Below are positions 27,158 through 36,340 of a DNA stretch of 64,000 nt, one piece after another. The stretch lies in contig NZ_JAQFFK010000005.1 of NCBI RefSeq assembly GCF_027594145.1, forward strand, positions 124,001 to 188,000, given 5' to 3'. The notes beneath the pieces were generated by a model. It searched no databases. It had not been told where the DNA came from and was given only the letters and a program-made list of their open reading frames with translations. Positions within the stretch are counted from its first letter, which is position 1. Each line of letters starts with the position of its first letter. This DNA is from Methanococcoides alaskense (GTDB lineage Archaea; Halobacteriota; Methanosarcinia; Methanosarcinales; Methanosarcinaceae). Position numbers and translations under genes: made by a program.

Positions 27158-29077
27158 ATGAAAATGGATGATGTACCTCTTAAAGTTAAATTGATCCTGT
27201 ACATAGGGTTCAGTGTTCTCTTAGTGATGGCTGCTACTACAGCTATCATTATTTCAACCAGTACAGCCCAGCATGAGGATCTTGCATATAAGAAGTCCAT
27301 AGAAAAAGCAAGCAACTATGCAAACCAGTTCAATTCGGATATGCAATCGAACATGGCCATTGCAAGGACAATTGAAAACACGCTTACCGTTTACAATTCC
27401 TCTGACAGGGATGAGGTCAATGATATTCTAAGGGAAGTGCTGATCGCTAATCCCAATCTGATCGGTACCTATACGGGTTTTGAACCCAATGCGTTCGACG
27501 GAAAAGATGCTGAATATGCAGGCACTGAAGGGTATGATTCCACAGGTCGGCTTGTACCTTATTGGAACAAGATCGGTGGTACCATGTTCGTGGAACCCCT
27601 TATTGACTATGAGTCATCAGATTATTATCAATTGCCAAAACAACTTGAGCAGGAAGTGCTGACAGAGCCATATCTGTATCAGGGTGAACTTATTGTGAGC
27701 TATGTATCCCCGATAATAAGGGAAGAGGAGTTCGTTGGTATTGGTGGTGTCGATGTATCGCTCAACTATATTGATGAGATCATTTCCAATGTTACTGCTT
27801 TTGAGAAGGGGTATGCTTTCACTGTTAGTAATACAGGCATACTGTTGTCCCATCCTGTGCACAAGGAATGGATCGGGATGAAGACCCTTAATGATTTCAA
27901 CGATACTGAGATCGCGATCATGGCAGAGGATATCCTTGTTGGGCAGGGGGGTAATATAGAGACCGTTGATACTACCACAGGGGAGGATGTGATCATATTC
28001 TATGAACCGGTTCGTACAGGTAATTATTCTTTTATTCTGGTAATCCCGAAAGAGGACATGCTCGCAGATGTCATGGCCCTGCGGAATGAACTTATACTCA
28101 TCTCATCGCTTGCACTTATTTTCATGGCAGGTGCAGCCTATCTCGTTGCGATATCCATAACCCGTCCGATAAACGAGATCGTTTCCAATTTTGAAGATAT
28201 TTCTGATTCTGCCTTGAAGGGTGATCTGAACAGGAGGGCTGAGACAGATGTGGGGGTGGATTTCAGGAAGATACCCTCTGGTCTGAATGACATCCTTGGT
28301 TCGCTGCAGACTTATTCGGATGATCTGGAAAAGGCCAATAAGGAGCTCAAATCACTGGATCAGATGAAGGATGTCTTCCTGTCAAATGTCAGCCATGAGC
28401 TAAGGACACCGCTTACCAGCATTAAAGGCTATACCCAGAATGTGTATGATGAGTCCCTGGGTGATATCAACGGCCCACAAAAATCATCACTTGGAGCCGT
28501 GCTTCGCAATGCCGACAGGCTCAGGCGCCTGGTAAATTCTCTGCTATATATAAGTCAGGCACAGGCAGAGATAATTGAATACAAATTCAAAGAGTGTCAT
28601 ATAGCAAAAATAATAAGCAACACCATTATGGATACCATCATGCTCGTTGAAGCGAACGAGCTCCATATTGAAAAGAACATACCTTCAGATCTCCCGACCA
28701 TCGAAGCCGATGAGGCCCATCTGGTCGATATGCTGAACAACATAGTCGATAATGCCATCAAGTTCACCCCTCCCGGTGGTGTGATCACCCTTGGGGCATC
28801 TGATGAAGAAAATGATCTGCACCTCACTGTCAGTGACACCGGTATAGGTATTCCCAAAGAGCTGATCCCGAACCTGTTCAAGAAGTTCTACCAGATCGAT
28901 TCGTCCATAAGACGAAAATACGGCGGAACCGGTCTGGGTCTCTACATCTGTAAAAAGATCGTTGATGCCCATTCCGGTGAGATCTGGATCGAGAGTGAAC
29001 CCCATAAGGGGACCACTGTTCATATCAGACTTCCAAAGGTTAGGGATGGTGGGGAAGTTGGTGGAAATGAGGAATGA
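27158..29077 (+). CDS. Sensor histidine kinase with dCACHE sensor and HAMP
   Basis: 639 residues from ATG 27158 (GTG 27149 possible), preceded by AAGGT. TM1 (LILYIGFSVLLVMAATTAII), a double-CACHE extracellular domain (with GTYTGFEPNAFDGKD and YVSPIIREEEFVGIGGVDVS, about 45-295), TM2 (LILISSLALIFMAGAAYLVA), HAMP (ITRPINEIVSNFEDISD), HisKA with NVSHELRTPLTSIKGYTQ, and HATPase_c with DNAIKFTP, DTGIGIP and GGTGLGLYICKKI. It senses an extracellular small molecule and phosphorylates an unlinked regulator. No regulator is adjacent; a restriction system follows. Confidence 0.9.
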   Translation: MKMDDVPLKVKLILYIGFSVLLVMAATTAIIISTSTAQHEDLAYKKSIEKASNYANQFNSDMQSNMAIARTIENTLTVYNSSDRDEVNDILREVLIANPNLIGTYTGFEPNAFDGKDAEYAGTEGYDSTGRLVPYWNKIGGTMFVEPLIDYESSDYYQLPKQLEQEVLTEPYLYQGELIVSYVSPIIREEEFVGIGGVDVSLNYIDEIISNVTAFEKGYAFTVSNTGILLSHPVHKEWIGMKTLNDFNDTEIAIMAEDILVGQGGNIETVDTTTGEDVIIFYEPVRTGNYSFILVIPKEDMLADVMALRNELILISSLALIFMAGAAYLVAISITRPINEIVSNFEDISDSALKGDLNRRAETDVGVDFRKIPSGLNDILGSLQTYSDDLEKANKELKSLDQMKDVFLSNVSHELRTPLTSIKGYTQNVYDESLGDINGPQKSSLGAVLRNADRLRRLVNSLLYISQAQAEIIEYKFKECHIAKIISNTIMDTIMLVEANELHIEKNIPSDLPTIEADEAHLVDMLNNIVDNAIKFTPPGGVITLGASDEENDLHLTVSDTGIGIPKELIPNLFKKFYQIDSSIRRKYGGTGLGLYICKKIVDAHSGEIWIESEPHKGTTVHIRLPKVRDGGEVGGNEE

Positions 29078-29225
29078 GCTTTTTTGTAGGTATTTTCGAA
29101 AATCTAAAAGAAATCATTTTTATATTAATTGTGAGTATTGAACTGTTGCCAGAATGAGCTAATGTCATCGTGGACAGCTTGATCCCAGGTAAATCTTAGT
29201 TAAAAACTTCAATGGGCACAAATAT

Positions 29226-31982
29226 ATGAGTGATAATCGGAATCCGGAACAGAAAGCAAGGGATAGTATCGATAAGAAACTCACTGATTCCGGCTGGAAA
29301 GTTCTGAAAAAAAATGAGGTTGATTGGAATACTTCCCGTGGCATTGCTGTTAAGGAGTATTCGACCGAAGTGGGACCGGCTGATTATGTACTTTTTGTTA
29401 ACAAAAGACCTGTTGGTATCATTGAAGCTAAAAAAGATGAGGAAGGTCACCATCTGACCGTTGTTGAAGAGCAGGCAGGTGAATATGCTACGAGCAAACT
29501 GAAATACCTGAAAAATGATCCTCTTCCTTTTATTTATGAGAGTACCGGAAAGCTGACCAGATATACTGACCAGCGTGATCCGAAACCACGGTCCAGGCAA
29601 GTTTTCTCTTTTCATCGGCCGGAGACATTCGCTCCCTATCTTAAAAAGGAGATGTCATTAAGGGAAAGGTTACTTTCTCTACCTGAGTTAAAGACTGAGG
29701 GTCTGCGTGATTGCCAGATAATGGCAATTGAAAATCTGGAGAGGTCCTTCAAGGACAATCGACCAAAGGCTTTGGTACAGATGGCGACAGGTTCCGGGAA
29801 AACCTATACTACTGTCACTTTCATTTACCGCTTGCTAAAATATGCGGATGCTAAAAAGATACTGTTCCTTGTTGATACCAGAAATCTGGGGGAGCAGGCA
29901 GAGCAGGAATTCATGGCCTATATGCCAAATGACGATAATCGTAAATTCACTGAGCTGTATAATGTGCAGCGTTTACGTTCCAATTATATCTCTTCGGACA
30001 GCCAGGTGTGTATTTCCACCATCCAGCGTCTGTATTCCATCCTTAAGGGCGAGGAGCTGGACGATGAGGCCGAAACTCAGAATCCTGCTGAGAAGGACTG
30101 GCAGAAAAAGGAACCGCTTCCGGTTGTCTATAATGCGAGTATTCCTATTGAGGAGTTTGATTTTATTGTGGTCGATGAGTGCCACCGTTCCATCTACAAC
30201 CTGTGGCAGCAGGTGATTGATTATTTCGATTCGTTCCTTATCGGCCTGACTGCGACCCCGGATAAGCGTACCTTTGGTTTTTTCAATGAGAATGTGGTTA
30301 GCGAGTACGGTCATGAAGAAGCGGTGGCCGATGGCGTGAATGTCGGCTATGATGTGTACACCATTGAGACTGAGATAACCAAGAACGGCTCTCAGATCAA
30401 GGCTAAAGAGTTCGTGGACAAGCGGGAAAAACTTACCCGCAGGAAGCGCTGGGAACAGCTTGATGAGGATTATACGTATGCTGGCAATAAGCTTGACAGG
30501 GATGTTGTCAACCCAAGCCAGATACGTAATGTGGTCAGGACCTTCAGGGATAAGCTGCCTGAGATATTCCCGGGAAGAGATGAGGTTCCAAAGACGCTAA
30601 TATTTGCCAAGACCGACAGCCATGCGGATGATATTATACAGATCGTGCGGGAAGAGTTCGGGGAAGGTAATGCTTTTTGCAAGAAGGTGACCTACAAGGT
30701 CGAGGAGGACCCGAAGTCGGTGCTGTCGCAGTTCCGTAATGATTACAATCCAAGAATTGCTGTGACGGTGGATATGATCGCTACCGGCACGGATGTTAAG
30801 CCGCTGGAATGTTTACTTTTCATGAGGGATGTGAAGAGCCGGAACTATTTCGAGCAGATGAAGGGCAGAGGAACGCGGACAATGGGTTTCGATGACCTTA
30901 AAAAGGTGACACCCTCGACCGTTTCGGCTAAGACGCACTTTGTGATAGTGGATGCTGTGGGCGTTACTAAGAACATCAAGACCGACAGCAGACCGCTGGA
31001 GCGCAAAAAAGGGATCTCCCTGAAAGCCCTGCTGGAAGCGGTAACCTTTGGTGCTCAGGATGAGGACCTTTATATTTCACTGGCCAGCCGTTTGTCAAGG
31101 CTGAACAAACAGATCACCGATGATGAGAGGGCAACTTTTGCTGAAAAGGCTAACGGAAAGGATATCAGTGCGGCTATAAGGGATCTGTTCAGTGCCTACA
31201 ATCCTGACATAATCGATGCCAGAGCTGCCGGTATAAAGCAGCAGCAACCCCAGATGCCTGAACAGGAGGTACAGGAGCAGGCACAACAGGAGCTGATCGA
31301 TGTTGCCAGATCTACTTTTTCAGGGGAGCTTAACGAGTATATCGAGAATGTACGCAGGGTGCATGATCAGATTATCGATACGGTGAATCTCGATACAGTC
31401 CTCAGGGCCGAGTGGGACAAGGACGCTGTTGTAAAAGCAGATGAACTTATCAGTGACTTCAAAGCCTATATGGAAGCCAATAAGGATGAGATCACAGCCT
31501 TCACCATCTTCTACAACCAGTCCTACCAGCGCAGGGATGTGACCTTCAAAATGATCAAGGAAGTGCTGGAAAAACTAAAGCTGGAAAAACCCCACCTCGC
31601 ACCCTCAAGGGTCTGGCAGGCCTACGAGCAACTGGAAAAGGTCAACGGCAATTCCCCAAAGAACGAGCTTACAGCCCTCGTATCCCTTATCCGCAGAGTT
31701 ACCGAGATCGACCCCGTCCTCACAGCCTACGACCTGACCGTGAACAGGAACTTCCAGGACTGGGTATTCAGCAAACAGGCCGGAACCCTCAAGTTCAATG
31801 AGGACCAGATGAACTGGCTCCGAATGATAAAGGATTACGTATCCACCAGTTTCCATCTGGAACTCGATGACCTCGATTACACCCCTTTTGATGCTATGGG
31901 TGGACGTGGCAGGATGTACCAGCTTTTTGGTAATGAGATGAATGTGGTTATTAGTGAATTGAATGAGGCATTGGCGGTTTGA
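29226..31982 (+). CDS. hsdR: Type I restriction enzyme, HsdR motor/nuclease subunit
   Basis: 918 residues. The N-terminal HSDR_N nuclease domain has GPADYVLFVNKRPVGIIEAK with the D...ExK active-site arrangement. The SF2 translocase follows: Walker A ATGSGKTYT (about 184), DECH at VVDECHRSIYN, TATP at GLTATPD, motif VI-like MKGRGTRTM. The C-terminal part (EDQMNWLRMIKDYVSTSF) is the EcoEI-type R-protein tail. Translocates and cleaves unmodified DNA with HsdM and HsdS. First gene of the operon; stop overlaps the region before the next gene by only 2 nt. Confidence 0.93.
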   Translation: MSDNRNPEQKARDSIDKKLTDSGWKVLKKNEVDWNTSRGIAVKEYSTEVGPADYVLFVNKRPVGIIEAKKDEEGHHLTVVEEQAGEYATSKLKYLKNDPLPFIYESTGKLTRYTDQRDPKPRSRQVFSFHRPETFAPYLKKEMSLRERLLSLPELKTEGLRDCQIMAIENLERSFKDNRPKALVQMATGSGKTYTTVTFIYRLLKYADAKKILFLVDTRNLGEQAEQEFMAYMPNDDNRKFTELYNVQRLRSNYISSDSQVCISTIQRLYSILKGEELDDEAETQNPAEKDWQKKEPLPVVYNASIPIEEFDFIVVDECHRSIYNLWQQVIDYFDSFLIGLTATPDKRTFGFFNENVVSEYGHEEAVADGVNVGYDVYTIETEITKNGSQIKAKEFVDKREKLTRRKRWEQLDEDYTYAGNKLDRDVVNPSQIRNVVRTFRDKLPEIFPGRDEVPKTLIFAKTDSHADDIIQIVREEFGEGNAFCKKVTYKVEEDPKSVLSQFRNDYNPRIAVTVDMIATGTDVKPLECLLFMRDVKSRNYFEQMKGRGTRTMGFDDLKKVTPSTVSAKTHFVIVDAVGVTKNIKTDSRPLERKKGISLKALLEAVTFGAQDEDLYISLASRLSRLNKQITDDERATFAEKANGKDISAAIRDLFSAYNPDIIDARAAGIKQQQPQMPEQEVQEQAQQELIDVARSTFSGELNEYIENVRRVHDQIIDTVNLDTVLRAEWDKDAVVKADELISDFKAYMEANKDEITAFTIFYNQSYQRRDVTFKMIKEVLEKLKLEKPHLAPSRVWQAYEQLEKVNGNSPKNELTALVSLIRRVTEIDPVLTAYDLTVNRNFQDWVFSKQAGTLKFNEDQMNWLRMIKDYVSTSFHLELDDLDYTPFDAMGGRGRMYQLFGNEMNVVISELNEALAV

Positions 31983-31984
31983 GG

Positions 31985-33352
31985 ATGGATTTTTCAATTG
32001 AAGAAGTAATAGAAGCAGGTGAAGGTTATCATGTGGAGTTTAAGCAATCTCTTGATAAGTCCTTTGTTGAAGAGGTGTGTGCCTTTGCCAATTCCAGCGG
32101 TGGGAAGGTCATCCTCGGTGTTTCTGATAAGGGTGTTGTGAAGGGCATATCTACTGATAATAGTTTCAGGTCAAAGGTTCAGGATTCTCTAAGGCAGTTG
32201 CAGCCACAGCTTGATGTAAATATTATTGTGGAAAATGATCTTATCGTTGTCGATGTACCAGAAGGCAGTGACAAGCCGTATGGCTGTTCTAAAGGCTTTT
32301 TTATTCGTAATGGTGCCAATTCCCAGAAGCTGACACGAAATGAGATAATTGAGTTCTTCCAGAAAGAAGGACGTATTCGTTTTGATGAACTGAAGAACGA
32401 GAAGGCAGACTTTGAGAAAGATTTTGATAATAGGGCCTTTGCAGATTTTTTGAATATGGCAGGTATCAGTAGTTCAATTGACAGGATGTCCCTGCTGAGA
32501 AATCTGGACTGCATCAACGATGAAGGCAGGCTCACAAATGCAGGCGTTCTGTTCTTTGCAAAGGATATTGATTTTCTCCTCAACCATGCTATTGTTGTCT
32601 GTGTTCTATACAAGGGTACCAAGAAGGTGAATATCCTTGATAAGAAGGATTTCAAGTCAAACATTGTCGAGAACATCGATAATGCTATCCTTTTTGTAAA
32701 GAGGCATACGAATTTGCAATATAAGATAGAGGACATCCGAAGGGAAGAGATCCCTGATATTCCTGATGTTGCTCTGAGAGAAGCCATTATCAATGCCGTC
32801 TGCCACCGCGATTATTTTGACCGTGGTTCGAATGTGCTTATAGAGGTCTTTGACGACAGGGTGGAGATATCAAACCCCGGTGGTCTCCCCAGCGGTCTGA
32901 ACCCTTCTGATTTCGGTCACAAGAGCGTTGCCCGCAATCCCCTTATTGCCTCCCTCCTTCATCGCATCAATTACATTGAAAAGGTCGGTACCGGCATAAG
33001 CCGTATCAAACAAGCCGTGGATGAGAGCCGTAATTCTTCCGTAGATTTCAAGTTCGACACCGGCTTTTCCGTGATCTTCCGAAAAGGACTGGATATCCCT
33101 GATGAAAAGTTGGGTGAAAGTTCGGAGAAAACTGTGGGGAAAAGTTCGGAGAAAAGTTCGGAGAAAAGTTCGGAGAAAATACTTCATCTCATTTCACAGG
33201 ATAATAATATATCAGCTAAAGAACTTGCTGAGCTTGTAGGAATCAGCTCGCGAGCAGTTGAAAAACAAATTGCAAATCTCAAAGAAAAAGGACTTTTGAA
33301 GCGCAGTGGACCGGACAAAGGCGGACATTGGGAGATTATAGATGAATCCTGA
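31985..33352 (+). CDS. AlbA_2/Schlafen-like ATP-binding protein inside RM operon (copy 1)
   Basis: 455 residues from ATG 31985. AlbA_2 domain (about 10-120): EFKQSLDKSFVEEVCAFANS and GGKVILGVSDKGVVKGI. Then an ATP-binding GHKL-like region (ATPase_c_4): REAIINAVCHRDYFDRG (about 262) and EISNPGGLPSGL. A linker with tandem KSSE units (33140-33175) leads to a C-terminal winged helix (ISAKELAELVGISSRAVEKQ). Such proteins are often called transcriptional regulators or DNA-binding ATPases and are recurrent partners of type I RM genes. Role unproven; candidates are control of hsd expression or an anti-phage accessory function. Confidence 0.8.
   Translation: MDFSIEEVIEAGEGYHVEFKQSLDKSFVEEVCAFANSSGGKVILGVSDKGVVKGISTDNSFRSKVQDSLRQLQPQLDVNIIVENDLIVVDVPEGSDKPYGCSKGFFIRNGANSQKLTRNEIIEFFQKEGRIRFDELKNEKADFEKDFDNRAFADFLNMAGISSSIDRMSLLRNLDCINDEGRLTNAGVLFFAKDIDFLLNHAIVVCVLYKGTKKVNILDKKDFKSNIVENIDNAILFVKRHTNLQYKIEDIRREEIPDIPDVALREAIINAVCHRDYFDRGSNVLIEVFDDRVEISNPGGLPSGLNPSDFGHKSVARNPLIASLLHRINYIEKVGTGISRIKQAVDESRNSSVDFKFDTGFSVIFRKGLDIPDEKLGESSEKTVGKSSEKSSEKSSEKILHLISQDNNISAKELAELVGISSRAVEKQIANLKEKGLLKRSGPDKGGHWEIIDES
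33140..33175 (+). repeat. 12-bp tandem repeat, 3 units
   Basis: Three exact copies of AAAAGTTCGGAG, preceded by two diverged units, encode KSSE repeats in the linker of AlbA_2 copy 1. The unit length is a multiple of three, so copy-number change would alter linker length but not the frame. Confidence 0.85.
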
Positions 33353-33388
33353 AATTAAAAACATTGAAGAAGCGTTGGGGTTGTGAAG

Positions 33389-34900
33389 ATGGATGAAAAA
33401 GTTGGATGGATAGAAACTGAATTGAGCCAGATGGCTGAAATTATAATGGGGCAATCGCCACCATCTTCAACTTACAATAAAAATGGAATTGGGCTCCCAT
33501 TTTTTCAAGGAAAAGCAGAGTTTACTGAACTACACCCCGTTGTTTCAAAGTGGTGTTCAAAGCCAAAGAAGCTCGCTGAAACAAATGATATCCTAATTTC
33601 AGTTAGAGCCCCAGTTGGAACAACAAATATTGCTAATCAAAATTGTTGTATTGGTAGAGGATTAGCAGCCATTCGTTACTCTTATTGTAATAAGTATTTG
33701 TTTTACTTTCTTAGATTAATTGAAAAAGAGTTGGATAAAAAGGGTACTGGCACTACATTTAAGGCGATTTCAGGTGCAGTCTTAAAAAGTGAAATAATTC
33801 CACTATCCCCACTCCCCGAACAACGTGCCATAGTTTCCAAGATCGAGCAGCTCTTCAGCGAGCTGGACAATGGCATTGCCAACCTCAAACTAACTCAACA
33901 GCAGCTCAAGGTGTACCGGCAGGCGGTGCTGAAGAAGGCTTTTGAGGGGGAGCTTACGAATGAATGGAGGAAGCAGCAGACCGAGCTGCCTTATGCGAAG
34001 GATTTGCTGGAGCAGATTCGGGTGGAGCGGGAAGAAAGTTACAGCAAGAAGTCGGATGAGTGGAAAAGGGCGGTTAAAGAGTGGGAAGATGTAGGTAAAA
34101 AAGGTAAAAAACCCACAAAGCCAAAAAAATCCAAAGAAACAAAACCAATCACAGAAGTTGAATTGCCAGATTTACCTAAAGGATGGGGATGGATTAGGGT
34201 GGGCAATTTGGTTGAAGAACCTAAATATGGAACTTCTAAAAAATGCGACTACAATTTAAATGGTTCAGGAGTACTTCGCATTCCCAATATTGCAGATGGT
34301 TTTATTAATGATTCTGATTTGAAATATGCCCAATTTGATTCTAATGAAATCGAAAGTTACAGATTAAAATATGGCGATATTCTTATTATTCGGTCTAATG
34401 GGAGTATTGATTTAGTTGGAAAATGTGCATTAGTTAGTGTAAAGGATGAAGATTATCTTTATGCAGGATATCTAATTCGACTCAGAACTATCGGTTCATT
34501 AATTAATTCAAAGTACCTGTTAAATTGCCTTTCCTCAATTGATTTGCGGCATCAAATTGAGTCTAAAGCCAAATCAACAAGCGGAGTTAACAACATTAAT
34601 TCCGGGGAATTACAATCTTTGATAGTTTCCATCTGTTCCCTCTCCGAACAACAAGCCATTATCCAGGAAATCGAAACCCGCCTTTCAGTCTGCGACAAAG
34701 TCGAGCAAGACATCGAAGCCAACCTCAAAATAGCCGAGGCACTGCGGCAGAGCATCTTGAAGAAGGCGTTCGAGGGGAAGTTGCTCAATGAGCGGGAGCT
34801 GGAAGAGGTGCGAAATGCGCCGGATTGGGAGCCGGCTGAGGCTTTGCTGGAGAAAATTCGAGTGGAAAAAGTGAGCAGTAGTAAGAAGGGGAAAGCATGA
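33389..34900 (+). CDS. hsdS: Type I restriction specificity subunit HsdS
   Basis: 503 residues from ATG 33389. Two target-recognition domains, each followed by a conserved coiled-coil helix: TRD1 (about 1-150, ends PLPEQRAIVSKIEQLFSELD) and helix with RQAVLKKAFEGELTNEW; TRD2 (about 255-415, begins LPDLPKGWGWIRVGNLVEEP, ends SEQQAIIQEIETRLSVCDKV) and helix with RQSILKKAFEGKLLNE. The TRD-coding DNA is visibly more AT-rich than the conserved helices, the usual sign of TRD exchange. Determines the bipartite DNA target. A lysine-rich linker (GKKGKKPTKPKKSKETKP) separates the halves. Stop overlaps the next start (ATGA). Confidence 0.93.
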   Translation: MDEKVGWIETELSQMAEIIMGQSPPSSTYNKNGIGLPFFQGKAEFTELHPVVSKWCSKPKKLAETNDILISVRAPVGTTNIANQNCCIGRGLAAIRYSYCNKYLFYFLRLIEKELDKKGTGTTFKAISGAVLKSEIIPLSPLPEQRAIVSKIEQLFSELDNGIANLKLTQQQLKVYRQAVLKKAFEGELTNEWRKQQTELPYAKDLLEQIRVEREESYSKKSDEWKRAVKEWEDVGKKGKKPTKPKKSKETKPITEVELPDLPKGWGWIRVGNLVEEPKYGTSKKCDYNLNGSGVLRIPNIADGFINDSDLKYAQFDSNEIESYRLKYGDILIIRSNGSIDLVGKCALVSVKDEDYLYAGYLIRLRTIGSLINSKYLLNCLSSIDLRHQIESKAKSTSGVNNINSGELQSLIVSICSLSEQQAIIQEIETRLSVCDKVEQDIEANLKIAEALRQSILKKAFEGKLLNERELEEVRNAPDWEPAEALLEKIRVEKVSSSKKGKA

Positions 34901-36336
34901 TCACGGAGCAATTGAAGGGCATCATCAGGGATGGTGAAGGGCTTACTGTGGAATTTAAGGAGTGTAGGAACAAGCTGAACAAGGATGTTTATGACAGCGT
35001 TTGTGCTTTCTTGAATCGCAGTGGAGGGCATATTGTTCTGGGAGTTCGGGATGATGGGATTGTTACGGGGATCGATGAGGATGCTTTGCCACAGATCAAA
35101 AAGGACCTGGTCACTGCGCTGAACAATCCGCAGAAGATCAACCCGCCTTTGTATATTTTGCCGGAGACCATTGTCATTGATGAGAAGATCGTTCTTTATC
35201 TTAATATTCCTGAAAGCTCTCAGGTCCATCACTGTAATGGGAAGATATTCGACAGGAATGAAGATGGAGATATGAATATAACGAATCAGTCTGATGCTGT
35301 GGCTCATTTGTATATTCGTAAACAGAGTTCGTTCTCTGAAAATCGCATTTATCCTTATGTTAAAATGGATGATCTCCGAAGTGACCTTTTCCAGAGGGTA
35401 AGGAAAATGGTCCGTGCTGAAAATCCAAATCATCCGTGGGGTGTGATGAGTGATGAGGAGATCTTGAGCAGCGCACGTCTATATCAGCGCGATTACCAGA
35501 GTGGAAAGGAAGGATATACTCTTGCAGCAGTCCTGTTGTTTGGGAAAGATGAAGTGATCCAGAGCATATTGCCTCAATATCGTACTGATGCCATTCTCCG
35601 AAGGGTCAATCTTGATCGCTATGATGACAGGGATGACATCCGCACCAATCTGATCGAAAGTTATGACAGGCTGATGGCTTTTGTTGCAAAACATTTGCCA
35701 GACCCGTTCCATCTTGAAAAGGACCAGAGGATCAATCTGCGTGATCATATTTTCAGGGAAGTTGCTGCAAACATACTCATACACAGGGAATATCTGAACA
35801 ATTTTCCTGCAAAATTCATCATTGAAAAAGATCAGGTCGTAACGGAAAATGGGAACCGTCCGCATGGTCATGGTCTGATAGATCCTTCAAATTTCACACC
35901 CTATCCCAAAAATCCGGTAATTGCCCGCGTTTTCAAAGAGATCGGAAGAGCTGAAGAACTGGGTTCAGGAGTTCGCAATCTCCATAAATACACAAGGATA
36001 TATTCCGGTGGGAACGATACACAATTTATAGAAGGGGATATTTTCAAGATAATTATTCCTGTTACCCCTCAAGCTACCGCGCAAGCTACCGCGCAAGCTA
36101 CCGCGCAAGCTACCGCGCAAGCTACCGCGCAAGTTGATAAACAGGAATTGATAATCGAATTTTGCAAAGAGCCTAGAACAACCAGCGAAATTATGGAGCA
36201 TTTGCAATTAACACATAGGGAGTATTTCAGGAAATTCATTTTAAAGCCTCTTCTGGAATCTGGTGTTCTTCATATGACAATTCCATATAAACCAAGCAGC
36301 CCAAATCAAAAATACTACTCACATATCAAGGATTAA
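34897..36336 (+). CDS. AlbA_2/Schlafen-like ATP-binding protein inside RM operon (copy 2)
   Basis: 479 residues, translationally coupled to hsdS (4-nt overlap). AlbA_2 domain: VEFKECRNKLNKDVYDSVCA and GGHIVLGVRDDGIVTGIDED. Then a divergent GHKL/ATPase_c_4-like region (REVAANILIHREYLNNFPAK, GRAEELGSGVRNLHKY). A linker holds five QATA units (36070-36129), followed by a C-terminal helical DNA-binding-like part (PRTTSEIMEHLQLTHREYF). Same architecture as copy 1 but only distantly similar in sequence, so not a recent duplication. The N box differs (ANILIHREY versus AVCHRDYF). Function in the RM locus is unknown. Confidence 0.78.
   Translation: MITEQLKGIIRDGEGLTVEFKECRNKLNKDVYDSVCAFLNRSGGHIVLGVRDDGIVTGIDEDALPQIKKDLVTALNNPQKINPPLYILPETIVIDEKIVLYLNIPESSQVHHCNGKIFDRNEDGDMNITNQSDAVAHLYIRKQSSFSENRIYPYVKMDDLRSDLFQRVRKMVRAENPNHPWGVMSDEEILSSARLYQRDYQSGKEGYTLAAVLLFGKDEVIQSILPQYRTDAILRRVNLDRYDDRDDIRTNLIESYDRLMAFVAKHLPDPFHLEKDQRINLRDHIFREVAANILIHREYLNNFPAKFIIEKDQVVTENGNRPHGHGLIDPSNFTPYPKNPVIARVFKEIGRAEELGSGVRNLHKYTRIYSGGNDTQFIEGDIFKIIIPVTPQATAQATAQATAQATAQATAQVDKQELIIEFCKEPRTTSEIMEHLQLTHREYFRKFILKPLLESGVLHMTIPYKPSSPNQKYYSHIKD
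36070..36129 (+). repeat. 12-bp tandem repeat, 5 units
   Basis: Five exact copies of CAAGCTACCGCG encode (QATA)5 in AlbA_2 copy 2. Exact identity of all units points to recent slippage. The frame is kept for any copy number. Confidence 0.9.
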
Positions 36337-36340
36337 AAAC

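Noticed and set aside
33140-36129. Classical on/off phase variation by the tandem repeats
   Set aside because: Both units are 12 bp, so copy changes cannot shift the frame; only linker length could vary.
36070-36129. CRISPR-like array
   Set aside because: Repeats are 12 bp and contiguous without spacers, and lie inside a coding frame.
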